A stretch of 64,000 bases of DNA from Heloderma charlesbogerti (GCA_026122225.1 JANEZZ010002705.1:1261932-1325931), one strand, 5' to 3'. Shown: positions 1-10,269, counted from the first letter of the stretch. Notes: generated by a model from the sequence alone, not told the origin. Translations and numbers: made by a program.

Positions 1-246
1 TTTTTTCCCCTCTACGTTTTTGGGTTTTTTTTAAACCGCACAGCAAAGTGAAGGCATTTTCAAGACAATAAAAAGAGGTCCTGGAGTTGGGAAAGTTCTC
101 CCTGCTGGCTTCATCTGTGGGGCAGGCTTGCTTATCCAAAAAGGAGCCCCATCCTCAACACGAATATTGGAATAGTAACCCACTGTGCTAGCAATTTCAA
201 GCGGAATAAGGTCAGCAAACATAAGTAAGGGAAGATCAGTTAAGTC

Positions 247-392
247 CGCCTTCCTCAACCTGGGGCTCGCCATATGTGTTGGACTTCAACTCCCATCATC
301 CCGAACTGCCATTACCATTTGCCATGTTAGCTGGGAATGATGGAGAGTTGTAGTCCAACACAACAGGGGGGTGACAGGTTGCGGGAGGCTGA
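247..392. mobile_element. Palindromic hAT-like MITE, about 146 bp
   Basis: The two halves are imperfect reverse complements: CCTTCCTCAACCTGG at the left, TTGGACTTCAACTCCCATCA in the middle, and the inverse at the right. The flanks carry an 8-bp duplication with one mismatch, GTTAAGTC (239-246) and GTCAAGTC (393-400). It belongs to the same family as 9029-9164 and 58970-59105. An 8-bp duplication fits hAT-type transposition. Confidence 0.7.
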
Positions 393-507
393 GTCAAGTC
401 ATGGTTGCTGCGGTCCTGGACCCACTTTCTTAGAAGCAAGGTCCCAGTAAGCTCAATGGGACTTACTTCTGAGTAGACATGTACAGGACTGTACTGTGAG
501 CTAAGTA

Positions 508-600
508 CACAGGAAGCTTATACTGAGTCAGACCACTGGACCATCTAACTCGGTATTGTTGACATTGACTGGCACCAGCTCACCAGAGTTTCAGGAAAGA
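508..600 (-). mobile_element. tRNA-derived SINE, 3' part only
   Basis: The reverse strand carries the SINE body seen at 9705-9885: a 'GTCAACAATACCGAGTTAGA' block followed by 'CTGACTCAGTATAAGCTTCC'. The tRNA-like head is missing, so the copy is 5' truncated. The stretch just before it (about 430-505) has another dispersed block, AGTAAGCTCAATGGGACTTA, whose family I cannot name. Confidence 0.6.
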
Positions 601-604
601 GTTT

Positions 605-960
605 AATGGGGTTGACCATCAACAAAACACTTCCAATGTTTTTTTAAAGCATAAACGTACAATAAAAACAAAACCAAATAAACAGCAGCAGAATAAATCA
701 GCAAACACGCACCAAAACAGAAAGCACCCTATGGAAAGGTGTGTGCATCTAAACAAAATGGATGTTGTTCTGCTACTGAAAAGTGGACAGACCGAGAGAA
801 AGGTGGCCAGAGAGAGAGAAAGTCAAGCTGCTCTCCTGGGGCAGAGAGTTCTACAGCCTGGGTGCCACCACTGAAAAGGCTCTTTTCCATGTCTTTCCAG
901 CTACACCTCAGACAACAATGGAACATGGAGCAGAGCCTCCTCTGAAGACTGAAGTGTGCA
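605..960 (-). mobile_element. L2 LINE 3' fragment
   Basis: On the minus strand a frame resembling the L2 C-terminal motif 'AFSVVAPRLWNSLP' can be followed with a stop in it. It is followed by a T-rich 3' untranslated tail. The copy is old and 5' truncated. Confidence 0.6.
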
Positions 961-1514
961 GGCACATTCATTCCTGTTTCTAGGTAAGCATGATGGTCAA
1001 AACATAAGCTAACCTTGTGAGCTGGGATAAGCCAAACAAAATAAAAAAGTAATGCTCAGATTAAGTTTTACATGAATCTCTTACTATGTACTAACAAACC
1101 TAGACATTTTGGTCTTTAAAGAGAGAGCAACGAGGGTGAGAGTTATCACCTCTTCGTTTTGTTATGATTTTAAATCCAGGGAGAGGAGGGGAGTCAATAA
1201 AACCTAAAGTTATCACTAATCCCCATGACAGAACCAGACTGCCTACACTCTCTCGGATGAACTGGTAAAAGACATTCCTTAGGAACATTTCTTGCCCTCA
1301 ACCAATGCTTTCCAAGCTTCAATCCCAGTTTGGACGTACATTTCCCAGCTTTCTAAATCACAGTTTAGCAACTCAGAATCACAGTTGAGAGAGCATGCTC
1401 CCACCTCACCTCTCCCCTTGCCACCTTTCTTCACACATCACCTTATGTAACATGGAGTTGTAGTTTAACAACAGGATCGTGAACCATGGTTTGAACTCCT
1501 AACAACTGAACTCA
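961..1514. other. No recognisable feature
   Basis: I see no repeat family, structured RNA or convincing exon here. The mirrored stretch is 42833-43386. Confidence 0.5.
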
Positions 1515-1740
1515 TAGGCCACATTCAGGGTGACTAGCTCTGATGGCTATGTGCTACCTCCAGTATCAGAGGCAGTAAGGCTATGTATACCAGTTGCTGG
1601 GGAACATGGGTGGAGAGTGCTGTTGCACTCATGTCCTACTTGTGAGTTTCCCACAGGCAGCTGGTTAGCCACTATGTGAACAGAATGCTGGATCAGATGG
1701 ACCCTTTGTCTGATCCAGCATGGTTCCTCTTCTAGGACTT
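1515..1740 (+). mobile_element. CR1-type LINE 3' end (TTCTTATG-tail group)
   Basis: It shares the blocks 'CCTCCAGTATCAGAGGCAGT', 'GCTGGGGAACATGGG', 'TGTGAACAGAATGCTGGA' and 'GATCCAGCATGG' with 11598-11990 and 47981-48412. It is a 5'-truncated copy with only untranslated sequence. Confidence 0.7.
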
Positions 1741-1772
1741 CATTACCCAGTCAGCCACTTCTTGTTGCATAA

Positions 1773-2056
1773 GTCATAGAATCATAGAATAGTAGGGTTG
1801 GAAGGGGCCTACAAGGCCATCGAGTCCAACCCCCTGCTCAATGCAGGAATCCAAGTCAGAGCATCCCTGACAGGTGGCTGTCCAGCCTCATCTTGAATGC
1901 CTCCAGTGTGGGAGAGCCCACCACCTCCCCAGGTAATTGGTTCCATTGTCGTATTGCTCTTACAGTCAGGAAGTTTTCCCTGATGTTCAGCTGGAAAAGT
2001 CGGTGGCCAGTAGAGGTGTAGTCACTCCTGTGGCCCTGAACAGCTAGCGCCACTGG
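1773..2056 (-). mobile_element. CR1 LINE 3' end (ATTCTATG tail)
   Basis: On the minus strand the fragment encodes the CR1 C-terminus 'AIRQWNQLPGEVVGSPTLEA' with the usual stop after 'SHLSGML'. It then has the untranslated tail 'GGACTCGATGGCCTTGTAGG' and two ATTCTATG octamers. The 5' side is truncated at about 2056. Confidence 0.9.
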
Positions 2057-2249
2057 ACCCCTCAGCTCCTGGAGCTCCCATGTACCATCTCAGATTCTGA
2101 CACTGCCGTAGAGTCCTGCGAATTCAATCCATCTCCACAGGCCTCTCTTGCAGCCATAAATGGAGATGTAAACACTGTTTGATACACCGCGAGTCAATTA
2201 TCATGCAGGGCTCGTGCAACACCTAAGGGAATCCAGTCTCCATTGGGGC

Positions 2250-2440
2250 AGAAGAACAGAAAAAGAGCCCTGCTGGATCGGATCAAAGAACCATGCAATC
2301 CAACATCCTGCTTCCCAGAGTGGCTAACCAATGCTTGGGGGAGGGCTGCAAGCAGGTTATAAAGGCCTCAGAGGACCTCAGTGGGAGCTACTTCCTGGCA
2401 ACTGCCCAGTATCAGCAAGGGAAAAGTGCTTCCCTCATGG
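2250..2440 (-). mobile_element. CR1-type LINE 3' end, diverged
   Basis: The plus strand shows 'AGAGCCCTGCTGGATCGGAT' and 'CCAACATCCTGCTTCCCAGA', the reverse complement of the TTCTTATG-tail CR1 group. The octamer tail is reduced to 'AGAACAGAAAA'. Confidence 0.6.
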
Positions 2441-2619
2441 GCTGAGTTCCAGCGACGAAAGGAAGCAAGGCTGCCTGAATAATCCTGGTTCTTGTACAGA
2501 AACCCGTGTAATTTTGCTTCCTGTACTACATTCCTGTACATTTGAGTGTGATTTGCTTTCAGAGGCTCATGGTGCTAGAACATGGATGAGGAACGTGAGG
2601 TGCATCAGATGCTGCTGGA

Positions 2620-2705
2620 CTGTTAACTCCCAGCATTCTTCAATCTAGGCTGTGCTGGCTAGGGCTGATGGGAGCTGCCATCCAACAACATCTGGAGGGT
2701 GATCC
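2620..2705. mobile_element. Remnant of a palindromic MITE
   Basis: The core 'TTAACTCCCAGCATTCTTCA' and the later 'GGGCTGATGGGAGCTGCCAT' with 'CAACATCTGGAGGGTGATCC' match the inner and right half of the 136-bp MITE family. No target duplication is visible. Confidence 0.5.
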
Positions 2706-3412
2706 ATGCTTTGATAACCTCGTGTCTGGATTGCTGCAATGTGTCATGGGGGCTGCCTTTGAAAACGGTCCAGAAACTTCAGCAGCTCCAAAACAGGGCA
2801 GCAACATGGTTAACGGGAGCTAGCTAATGTGATCAGATTATGCCAGTACTTTTCCATCTGCACTGGCTGCCAGTCCATGTCCAGGCCCAATTTAAAGCAC
2901 TGATATTAAAGTTCAAGCCCCAAATGGCTTGGGGCCAGGTTACCTGAAGGATCATCTCCTGCCATATATATCTGCCCAGACCCTAAGATCAGCAGTCCTT
3001 CTCCAGGAGCCCCCGCCAAATGAAGCGAGGTGAATAGCCGCTAAGAACAGGGCCTTTTCTGTTGTGGCACCCCAGTTGTGGAATGAGCTTCCCAGACAGG
3101 CTCGCCTGGCGCCTACGTTGTACTCTTTTTGGAGCCAGGTGAAGACCTTTCTTTTCTTTTCTTTTTAATTTTCCCAGGCATTTTAATCTTTCAGTTTCTG
3201 TTTTAAATCTGGCACTATATTTTAAATCTTTGTATTGCTTCTAGGTTTTATTTTGGTTTTTATTTTTATTTTATACTGTAGTTTCTAAACTTTTACACTA
3301 TATTTTATCATCTTGTATTTTATGGTTTTAATTGCTATGAACCACCCAGAGAGCTCTGTCTATTGGGCAGTATAGAAATGTAATAAACAAACAGATAAAC
3401 AAACAAATAAAT
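2706..3412 (+). mobile_element. L2 LINE 3' end with AT-rich tail
   Basis: Frame fragments match the conserved L2 C-terminal stretch: 'LDCCNVSW', then 'LQQLQNRAAT', 'HLHWLPVHVQAQFKALILKF', 'KNRAFSVVAPQLWNELP' and the end 'EDLSFL'. It has several breaks. The untranslated tail reads through 'ATGAACCACCCAGAGAGCTC' to 'GGGCAGTATAGAAATGTAAT' and ends in an AAACA/AAATA-rich stretch. The tail motif recurs at 4155, 5853, 10270, 14020 and 16828. Confidence 0.85.
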
Positions 3413-3842
3413 AAGTTCCCCATCTCTGGACTAGAAAGCAGGATGGAAGTATTCTAAATAAATAAAATCAAATAAATAAAGGCACCTAGCAATTGGTGCT
3501 CAGTGGCATAGTGCCTCTGAACATGCCATCATGGCTGCTAGACATTGGTAGACAAGTCCTCTACTTAATCTGTTTACCCCCACACACCTTAAAACTATAT
3601 CAGCTAGTGTCCATTACCACATTCTTGTGGCAGAGAATTCAGCCCATTAATTATGTCGCTGTACAAATAAGTTATCTCTTTTTGCCTGCCCACTGCTGAT
3701 CAGTTCTATTAGGTAGCCCTGAGTGTTATGTGAAAGGGACAAGAAAAGGGAAAAATGCTATTGAATTTCTCCATACTTTGCATAGTTTTATAAATGTCCA
3801 TCATGCCACCTTCTTAGGGAGAAATGTTATATTAATTGTGTA
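3413..3842. other. No recognisable feature
   Basis: Apart from an A/T-rich AAATAAA stretch around 3455-3480 I recognise nothing. The mirrored stretch is 40505-40934. Confidence 0.5.
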
Positions 3843-4056
3843 GCGTGTAGTTGAGGCTTACCTCTAGCTCTCTTTTTTTTACTCTAGAGTAAATGTGCAT
3901 AGCCCCAATTCAGATTGGAACCATGCCACCACTGTTTGCTTCCCAAAAATCCCCCCCCCAAATGTGCAGGGGGGGGTTGAAAAAAGAGAAAAACTCTCCA
4001 TTGGTGTCAATAGAGGCCATTCTCTCTCTTTCTTTAAGCCTTAATGACACACTACG
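3843..4056. mobile_element. Putative small foldback element
   Basis: The ends are roughly inverted: AGCGTGTAGTTGAGGCTTA at the left and AAGCCTTAATGACACACTAC at the right. The interior has a T-run, 'AGTAAATGTGCATAGCCCCA', C9 and G8 runs, and 'CTCCATTGGTGTCAATAGAG'. The same interior layout appears at 12380-12600 (inverted) and 18533-18715, so this looks like an interspersed family. I cannot name it. Confidence 0.4.
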
Positions 4057-4154
4057 CAATTTACGTAATGTGTAGTTTGTCCCTCAGTTGTCTTTTTTCA
4101 AAACTAAAACTCCAAGGCGTTTAATGGCATATGATGGGGCATTTATGCGTGCTG

Positions 4155-4302
4155 TCTGAAGAGGTCTCATATTTTACTGAAATTGCTTTTAGCAATTTAA
4201 ATTATTTTTCAATTTGGTATATTTAGTTTTTTATGCTGTACTTTATCTTGGAAATTGTTGTGAAGTGCTCAGAGAGGTTTGGCTATTGGGTGGTATAGAA
4301 AT
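4155..4302 (+). mobile_element. L2 LINE 3' tail
   Basis: A T-rich stretch leads into 'CTCAGAGAGGTTTGGCTATT' and 'GGGTGGTATAGAAATGG', the same L2 terminus as at 3345-3385. The microsatellite begins exactly at the A-rich end. Confidence 0.7.
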
Positions 4303-4382
4303 GGAAGGAAGGAAGGAAGGAAGGAAGGAAGGAAGGAAGGAAGGAAGGAAGGAAGGCAGGCAGGCAGGCAGGCAGGCAGGCA
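4303..4382 (+). repeat. Compound microsatellite (GGAA)n then (GGCA)n
   Basis: About 13 GGAA units are followed by about 7 GGCA units with a sharp switch near 4356. It directly abuts an L2 3' tail, so the tail probably seeded it. Confidence 0.95.
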
Positions 4383-5852
4383 TGGGGGACATGCCCCAAC
4401 TCCTTTGATCATTTTAGCTGTCCCTTCCTGTACCTTTTCCAGCTCTTACGACAGCCTTTTTTTCCCCAGGTGCGGATGACCTGAACTGTAGAGACTCAAG
4501 CTCTATGCTGGTGGTTCAGAGCCTGACAGGATCAGAGGCTTCCCTCCAGAAACAGACAGTGGCAATGTTCCAAGTTGCACGGAGCCTCGGCCCTTTAATC
4601 TCCACAGCCTAACACTCCTCAAACATTTCTCTCCATGTGCATAATGTTAAGATAAACCCAGGAAACAAGGCTGGCAACAGCCAGGAAAAACAGCCACCAT
4701 TGTGCACAAAAAAAGAACGGGGCACAGTCGAGGGAACTGGCCCCTCTCTGTGGTGGGCTTCGTGGGGCAGATATTACATGTGAAAGGAAAGGAAAACTGG
4801 CAAGGCCTCCCTTGATTTATTTGCACTGAAACATTGGTGCCATTGTGCTGGGTCGTGAGGAGACACAAGCAAAGAACACTAAGCCATCTATTACCCTGTT
4901 CCTTGTGTCCCAATTCCTTCCGTTTTTCTTTCTCTTTTTTTAAGGCACCAAGAAAGCCGCTGGCACGACACCAGACACAACATTTATGGCAGTTCGCTTT
5001 AAAGTCTCAAAAACGGACACCATTCAAAACATTCTCTGTCTGAGGGGCGGGGATAGAGTCTTCTCAGAGGATGGTACCCAGTTGGGTTGGGTTTTCACAG
5101 GGGCGTTTGCTTGGAAATGGCCCTGCATGAAAATAATGCCCCCTTTTAATAATAAAAAAGGACACTTCAGAGAGAAGAGAAAGGACGCCGTCATGTGCTA
5201 CTAGTGTGAAGAGACAACATGGGTAGGAAGTGGCTGCAGGGCCAGGCCTCTGGACGACAATATGGCTCCCCCATCCCTGCCATCCACATGGCACCATCCA
5301 CATGCAGGAGGGAGGTATCAACAGGCTTGGAAGAACCCAAGGGTTTGCAGAAGAACAAAAATATTTAGGAAAAAAAACCTCAAGGTCAAGGGGAGGGACC
5401 ACACAAAAAAGCTCTCAATGGGGACTGAGCAGGCTCAGTGGGCACAGAATGCCGAGTGACTGTTGGTGGAACTACCCAGAAAATCGGGGGAGAGAATGGA
5501 GTACCCTGAAAGAAGGCATGACTGATGGGCCGGCTGGAACACTGAACAGCAGCACTCCACACTGCAACATTTTGCTGCAGACGCTAAATGTATCTCTATC
5601 TTACAAGGGTATATAGAGGGGGGGAAAGCAATCAGTGGGGTAAACATGCCATGAAATGCAAGAGCTACAGCCTCTGACATTTCTAAGCAAAGCTCCAATA
5701 TGTATGAGGTAGGTACAGCGGCCATTTACAACAGCAGGAATTGGTGATAACACAGTTTTCCTAGCTCTGCTACTGGTCTACCATCGTGCAGTTTTATGCA
5801 CTGTTCCTATAACTTCGTTAAAGCAAATATTTTAATGTATTAAAAAGGTAGC
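4383..5852. other. About 1.5 kb without a recognised feature
   Basis: Open frames of up to 128 codons exist on both strands here. They lack recognisable domains, overlap each other and look like chance frames. I recognise no repeat family. The mirrored stretch is 38495-39964. Confidence 0.5.
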
Positions 5853-5960
5853 CGTTTATTTTATTTTTATTTATTTATTTCATTTCAATGCCACCCAATA
5901 GCCAAAGCTCTCTGGGCGGTTCACAAACGCCAAAGCAGTTGATATCCCCTGTGTCTGCTT
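5853..5960 (-). mobile_element. L2 LINE 3' tail
   Basis: The plus strand reads 'TTTCAATGCCACCCAATAGC' then 'CAAAGCTCTCTGGGCGGTTC', the reverse complement of the L2 terminus, next to an AAATA-type tail at 5853-5880. Confidence 0.75.
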
Positions 5961-6029
5961 GTAATTATGTAGGTGATCGTACATCGTTTTACTTCTGTTA
6001 ATTTAAAGTTTTGACTTTAAATATATAGA

Positions 6030-6445
6030 CATATACAGCTGCCTTAGGCTGAGTCAGACTGCTGCTCCATTTAGCCTAGTATTCTCTGCTGTGACTGCCA
6101 GCAGTTCTCCAAGATCTCCGGATGAAGCCTTTCCCAGTATTGCATCTGGAGTTTCAGGGATTGAACCCAGGACTTTCTGCATGTGCTTGGCCCAGTGGAG
6201 CCTGGTGGCTCTGATTTCGGTGGGGCTGTGAATCCATTCTGGGTTTCAGTCAGAACCAGCCAGAATGCTAAGAGCTATCCAATGTACTGAACCGAGTTTA
6301 GGGCTATGGCTCAGCACCTTGGATAGCTCCTTTGGAGTTCTGGCTGGTTCTGTCTGAAACCCAGAATGGATTCACAGCCCGACCGCAATCGGAGCCACCA
6401 GCCTCCACTGGCTCAGCCACTGAGCTGTGACCCCTTCTAAGAGCA
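6030..6445 (-). mobile_element. tRNA-derived SINE split by a MITE
   Basis: On the minus strand the tRNA-like head ('CACAGCTCAGTGGCTGAG', then 'GGTTCAATCCCTG' as B box) and the body ending 'CTGACTCAGCCTAAGGCAGC' are in order. The head is interrupted at 6193-6410 by a palindromic insertion. The SINE was therefore present first. Confidence 0.8.
6193..6410. mobile_element. Palindromic hAT-like MITE, 218 bp, inside a SINE
   Basis: It begins CAGTGGAGCCTGGTGGCTC and ends with the inverse, GGAGCCACCAGCCTCCACTG. The halves stay complementary through 'TCCATTCTGGGTTTCAG' up to a short centre near 6295-6312. The flanks GCTTGGCC (6185-6192) and GCTCAGCC (6411-6418) match at six of eight positions, consistent with an aged 8-bp target duplication. 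Confidence 0.75.
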
Positions 6446-7157
6446 TTCTCTTTGGGTATCTGCATGAGAGGCCTCCCCTTCACCCGAATCACTAAGCACC
6501 ATCAGTTGGGTATTGGAGGAAGCAGCAGTCTAAGAGATCTCATTTCGCTAAGAGCAAATGGCGAACAGGAGGTGAGCCCCTTTCCCCCACCATGAAATGA
6601 GGATATAAACGTCTAGGCAAAAATAAGAGCGAGGAGGGGTTCTACCTACTCAGATGACTCCCTAGGCATGCAGAAGTATATTTGTAAAATGAAAGACTTT
6701 AAAAAAATGCAAAAAAACTCGACCACAAAATGGTGTGACAAGAACCCAAGAGTTTTCAGGACTTATGGAAGGTTGATTGCAGTTGAGCCTATAGAGATAA
6801 GACATACTAGAATACCTCAACCCACTGCCTGAAAATGGAACTCCCTGGTTCCTCTAGGATGCAGTCCGACACACAAAGGAGGAAGGGCCACTGAACACAG
6901 TGAGACAGAATTCCCAAAAAATATGCACAGAATTGTGCTGTTAGACCCTATTTTTTCTCTCTCTCCCCTGGGTTTATTGGGGGCTGGAAATACACTGCAA
7001 TGTTCTGTTGCAGATCACTACTTGTTACATTTGTAGCCTATACCATCTGCAATTAAAGAAATGTCTATTGATGATTACGGAGCTCAGGCCCGGTTCTTCT
7101 CCAGGCACAACTGTCCTATCCATCACAGCCATGTGGGGGAAGTACTGTATGAGCTGG
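6446..7157. other. No recognisable feature
   Basis: I recognise no repeat family or exon. The mirrored stretch is 37190-37901. Confidence 0.5.
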
Positions 7158-7411
7158 TAAAAATCACACTGCTTCCCAGTTGCATTTTTTAAATTGCATT
7201 TTTTAAATTTTAAAAATCACACTGCTTCCCAGTTGCATTTTTTAAATTGCATTTTTTAAATTTTAAATTGCATTTTTTAAATTTTAAAAATCACACTGCT
7301 TCCCAGTTGCATTTTTTAAACTGCATTTTTTAAATTTTAAATTGCATGTTTTAAATTGCATTTTTTAAATTTTAAAAATCACACTGCTTCCCAGTTGCAT
7401 TTTTTTTTTTA
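7158..7411 (+). repeat. A/T-rich minisatellite with variable unit length
   Basis: Four units each start with 'AAATCACACTGCTTCCCAGT' (near 7159, 7213, 7287 and 7375) and continue as copies of 'TGCATTTTTTAAATT'. The spacing grows from about 54 to 74 to 88 bp because the inner TTTAAA block is duplicated a different number of times, giving a two-level repeat. Confidence 0.9.
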
Positions 7412-8149
7412 GTGGCAAGTTAAAATATATATTGCTGTACTCCTATAAATAATGACCAGGAAGCAGGCATCATTGCTTCTGCTCATATATTACTTCCTCC
7501 CCAAGTCTGCAGCAACAGGGCCACTTTACATGGGACATTTTTGATATGAGCCAGGCTAAAAGCAGAATTTGTCTTTGTTGTATTTTAAAAATCGTGTGTG
7601 TAAATGTGGATCATGGTTTCCCTGGTTCCTAACAAATCTAGTTCGTTAGTTTCTGCGCATTAAATCCAGAACCTCAGCATATTAACTCTTAAAACATCCC
7701 TATCGGTGAAGAATTCTTGGAAGCCACAGGGGGATATGAGCTGTCGGTTATCAATCTACATTATGGATTCAGAAATGAACACTACGGTGCTGACAGCTGC
7801 AATCCAATTAAGGCAGCACAGCTTAATTAAGCCATTGTAAACAGAGACTTTAGTATTACAGGCTATTGCCAGGCTCAATAACCTTCTATTTAGACAAAGG
7901 CATGGATTCAAAGAGCTTTAGACATGCCTAAGGGCTCTGACATGCCCAGCGCAGTCTTTGAATTGTTGTGTTCTTTGAACTGCAGACCCACATGCCATAT
8001 CCCCAAACCACTTTTGAAACCCCCCATTTCTGAAATGTCGCACCATTTGGTATGAGGGAACTGTTTTTTCCAGAACCATGAGTCCAAAGCTTCCTCGGGA
8101 ATGCCAAATTGAATGGAGTGGTTGGTTGATGACAATTGCACCCCACCTT
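7412..8149. other. No recognisable feature
   Basis: I recognise nothing here. The mirrored stretch is 36198-36935. Confidence 0.5.
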
Positions 8150-8381
8150 TCCCTAAAATGTGCTCAAGATGGCTACTAACAGTAAAACCCACAATTTAAA
8201 AAGTAACATAACAAACACGATAAAGCCATCTAAAAATCAAACAAGAGCATATAAAAATAGTAGCCAGTTAAGCATCTACATTAAAATACAGGTTAAAACA
8301 TACAGCAGCAGGGAAAACAGATTAGCTCTATAGGTCAAATGCCTGTTTAAATAAAAAGGGTTTTGCCTCCCTTGGTAGGGA

Positions 8382-9338
8382 CAGAGATGTGAAGGCCTGG
8401 GGGAAAAAACGGGAAAAATTGGGGGGAAACTTTTTTTCCCTTTTTTTTTTTGAGGACGGTTTTTGTTTTTTTACCAAAAAATTGAACAGCTTTGGATTAT
8501 GAAATATTTTCTTTTAGAATTTAAGTCAAAGTATTTATATATTGTTAACCAGCCTTTATTCCCCCCCAAAACGATTTCTAAAAACTATGTAATAAGAACA
8601 CTTTTATAGACAGACTAGAGATGTAAAATGTCTGGGAATAAGGAAGCCATGGGGTAAAATAAATTTTTAATCCTCTCTGTAAGATTCCCAGCATAGTTCG
8701 TTCGTTCATTCCTTATTAAAATTATTGATCTAAAATATATTTTACTGATAGACATTTATGCTCAGTTTCCCAACATGTGAGTAGAGTCACCACTGTGCAT
8801 TCTTGACAGTAAATGTGCATTCTTGACAGCTTGGGTTTTGTTCTATAGAGTCCTGTGTTTCGGATGCTGTAGCAGTCGTTTGATGTACCTCTAATCTATT
8901 CAGACAATAATTACAAATTTACTGAGTTTACTTTTTAAAGTTTTAAAATCTAATGATAAGTTTATGAGTAAACTAAGTCATACATAAAATAACCTTAGGA
9001 ACAGACAGGCTGCTTTATGCTCCTAAAGCAGCCCTCCCCAACCTGGTGCCCTCCAGATGTTTTGGACTGCAGTGCCCAGCATTCCTGACCATTGGCCAAG
9101 CTGCCTGAAGCTGATGGAAGCTGAAGTCCAAAATACTTGGAGGACATCAGGTTGGAGAAGGCTGTCTTAAAGCAACAAAGTGACTTTGGATCTGCAAAGT
9201 ATGCTAAAAAACCAATATTGCTTATTTTTCAATTTTTCCAAGATTTCCAGTTTTTTCACACACACATACCCCACCCCCCAAAACAACCATGTGGTTTTTT
9301 CCCCATGGGCTCAAAATTCCAGAAATTTTACATCTCTA
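8382..9338. mobile_element. hAT-like element, 957 bp, with perfect 8-bp TSD
   Basis: The ends CAGAGATGT and ACATCTCTA are inverted apart from the outermost base. The flanks are a perfect 8-bp duplication, GGTAGGGA, at 8374-8381 and 9339-9346. No transposase frame is visible, so it is non-autonomous. It contains homopolymer-rich sequence, a second internal TAGAGATGT block near 8616, and a nested palindromic MITE at 9029-9164. It sits inside an L2 copy. The only length difference I found between the palindrome arms is its G6 run (8421-8426). Confidence 0.8.
9029..9164. mobile_element. Palindromic MITE, 136 bp, nested in the hAT-like element
   Basis: It starts CAGCCCTCCCCAACCTGG and ends with the inverse, CCAGATG-type arms closing in CAGGTTGGAGAAGGCTG. 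The flanks TCCTAAAG (9021-9028) and TCTTAAAG (9165-9172) match at seven of eight positions. Length and ends equal those of the copy at 58970-59105. Confidence 0.8.
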
Positions 9339-9594
9339 GGTAGGGAATTCCAAATCTGGGTGCAACCACTGAGAAGGCCCTTTCTTGAGTTCCTGCCAAA
9401 TTAACTTGAGATGCAGGCGAAATACAGAGAAGGGTCTCTCCAGAATATCTCAACGTCCAGGCATGTTCACTGGGGAGAAGATGATCCTTTGGATTCTAAC
9501 CACTCATCTTAGTTTTGCAAACAGCAGTCTGCTTTTCCCCTCCCAATGTTGGGACAGTTTTTCCAGAGGATTAACCATGTTACTCTGTTGCAGC

Positions 9595-10182
9595 AAAAGC
9601 AATAAAGAGTCTTGTGGCACCCTAAAAACTAACAAATTTATTAGGCCCAAAGGTTTCATGATCCAGAGTTCACGTATTCAGATGGATGAAATGTTCCCCC
9701 AAGGCGTATGGCTCAATGGTAAAGCACGTGTTATGCATGCAGAAAGGCTCCGGTTTGATTCCTGGCACCTCTAGGTAGGGCTAGAAAAACTCCTGCCTGA
9801 ACCCTTGGAGAACTGCTGCCAGTTAGTGTCAACAATACTGGGCTAGATGGACCAAGGGTCTGACTCAATCTAAGGCAAGTGGTGATGGTGGGGAGAAATG
9901 AACAGTGAGGTCAGTGGGAAATGAAAAGCAGAAAGTACAGACAGTGACAATTACATTATTAACAAGGGGCACTCACAAAAACATGTGCATTGCATCACAT
10001 TATTTGTGTTATCAGCAACAGCAGTTTTGTGAATGGCCAGTGTTTACCCCCGCCCCACAACAAGTGTATATAGACCTGCAGCTCAAACAGTTCACGCAAC
10101 TGATGAAGTGGGCTCTAGTCCACGACAGCTTATGCCATAATATATTTATTTGTCATTAAAGTGCCACAAGACTCTTTGGGGA
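9595..10182. mobile_element. Unnamed element with about 90-bp inverted ends
   Basis: The left end has AAAGAGTCTTGTGGCACC, and the right end has its inverse, GTGCCACAAGACTCTTTGG. Inside, the left 'ACTAACAAATTTATTA' aligns with the inverted right 'GACAAATAAATATATTATGG', and further in 'CATGATCCAGAGTTCAC' aligns with 'CGTGGACTAGAGCCCAC'. The ends are diverged copies in opposite orientation. A SINE (9705-9885) lies between them. It could be one foldback element or two copies of a repeat in inverted order. Confidence 0.5.
9705..9885 (+). mobile_element. tRNA-derived SINE, nearly complete
   Basis: The head 'TATGGCTCAATGGTAAAGCA' looks like an A box and 'GGTTTGATTCCTGGC' like a B box. The body reads 'CTCCTGCCTGAACCCTTGGA' and 'CAACAATACTGGGCTAGATG' and ends at 'CTGACTCAATCTAAGGCAAG'. 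It is not a functional tRNA gene because the cloverleaf is not closed. Confidence 0.8.
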
Positions 10183-10269
10183 CATTTTTGTTATTATTAC
10201 AAGAAATGACACTTCGAAACTGACCACTACACCGCTGCCAGCAGGGCTCTTCTTACGTTTATGTTCATG

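Larger units (their letters stand above)
8150..9500 (-). mobile_element. L2 LINE 3' fragment split by a hAT-like element
   Basis: Two L2 pieces lie in minus orientation. The tail piece is at about 8150-8381 ('AGGCAAAACCCTTTTTATTT' on the minus strand). The coding piece is at about 9339-9500, where the minus strand carries 'GAAAGGGCCTTCTCAGTGGT', the L2 'RAFSVV' region. They are separated by the insertion at 8382-9338. Confidence 0.7.

Noticed and set aside
4214..4479. Lys-Glu-Gly-Arg repeat proteins
   Set aside because: They are translations of the GGAA/GGCA microsatellite.
9705..9885. tRNA gene
   Set aside because: A-box-like and B-box-like sequences are present, but no closed cloverleaf; the body continues as a SINE. 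The same holds for the other SINE heads.
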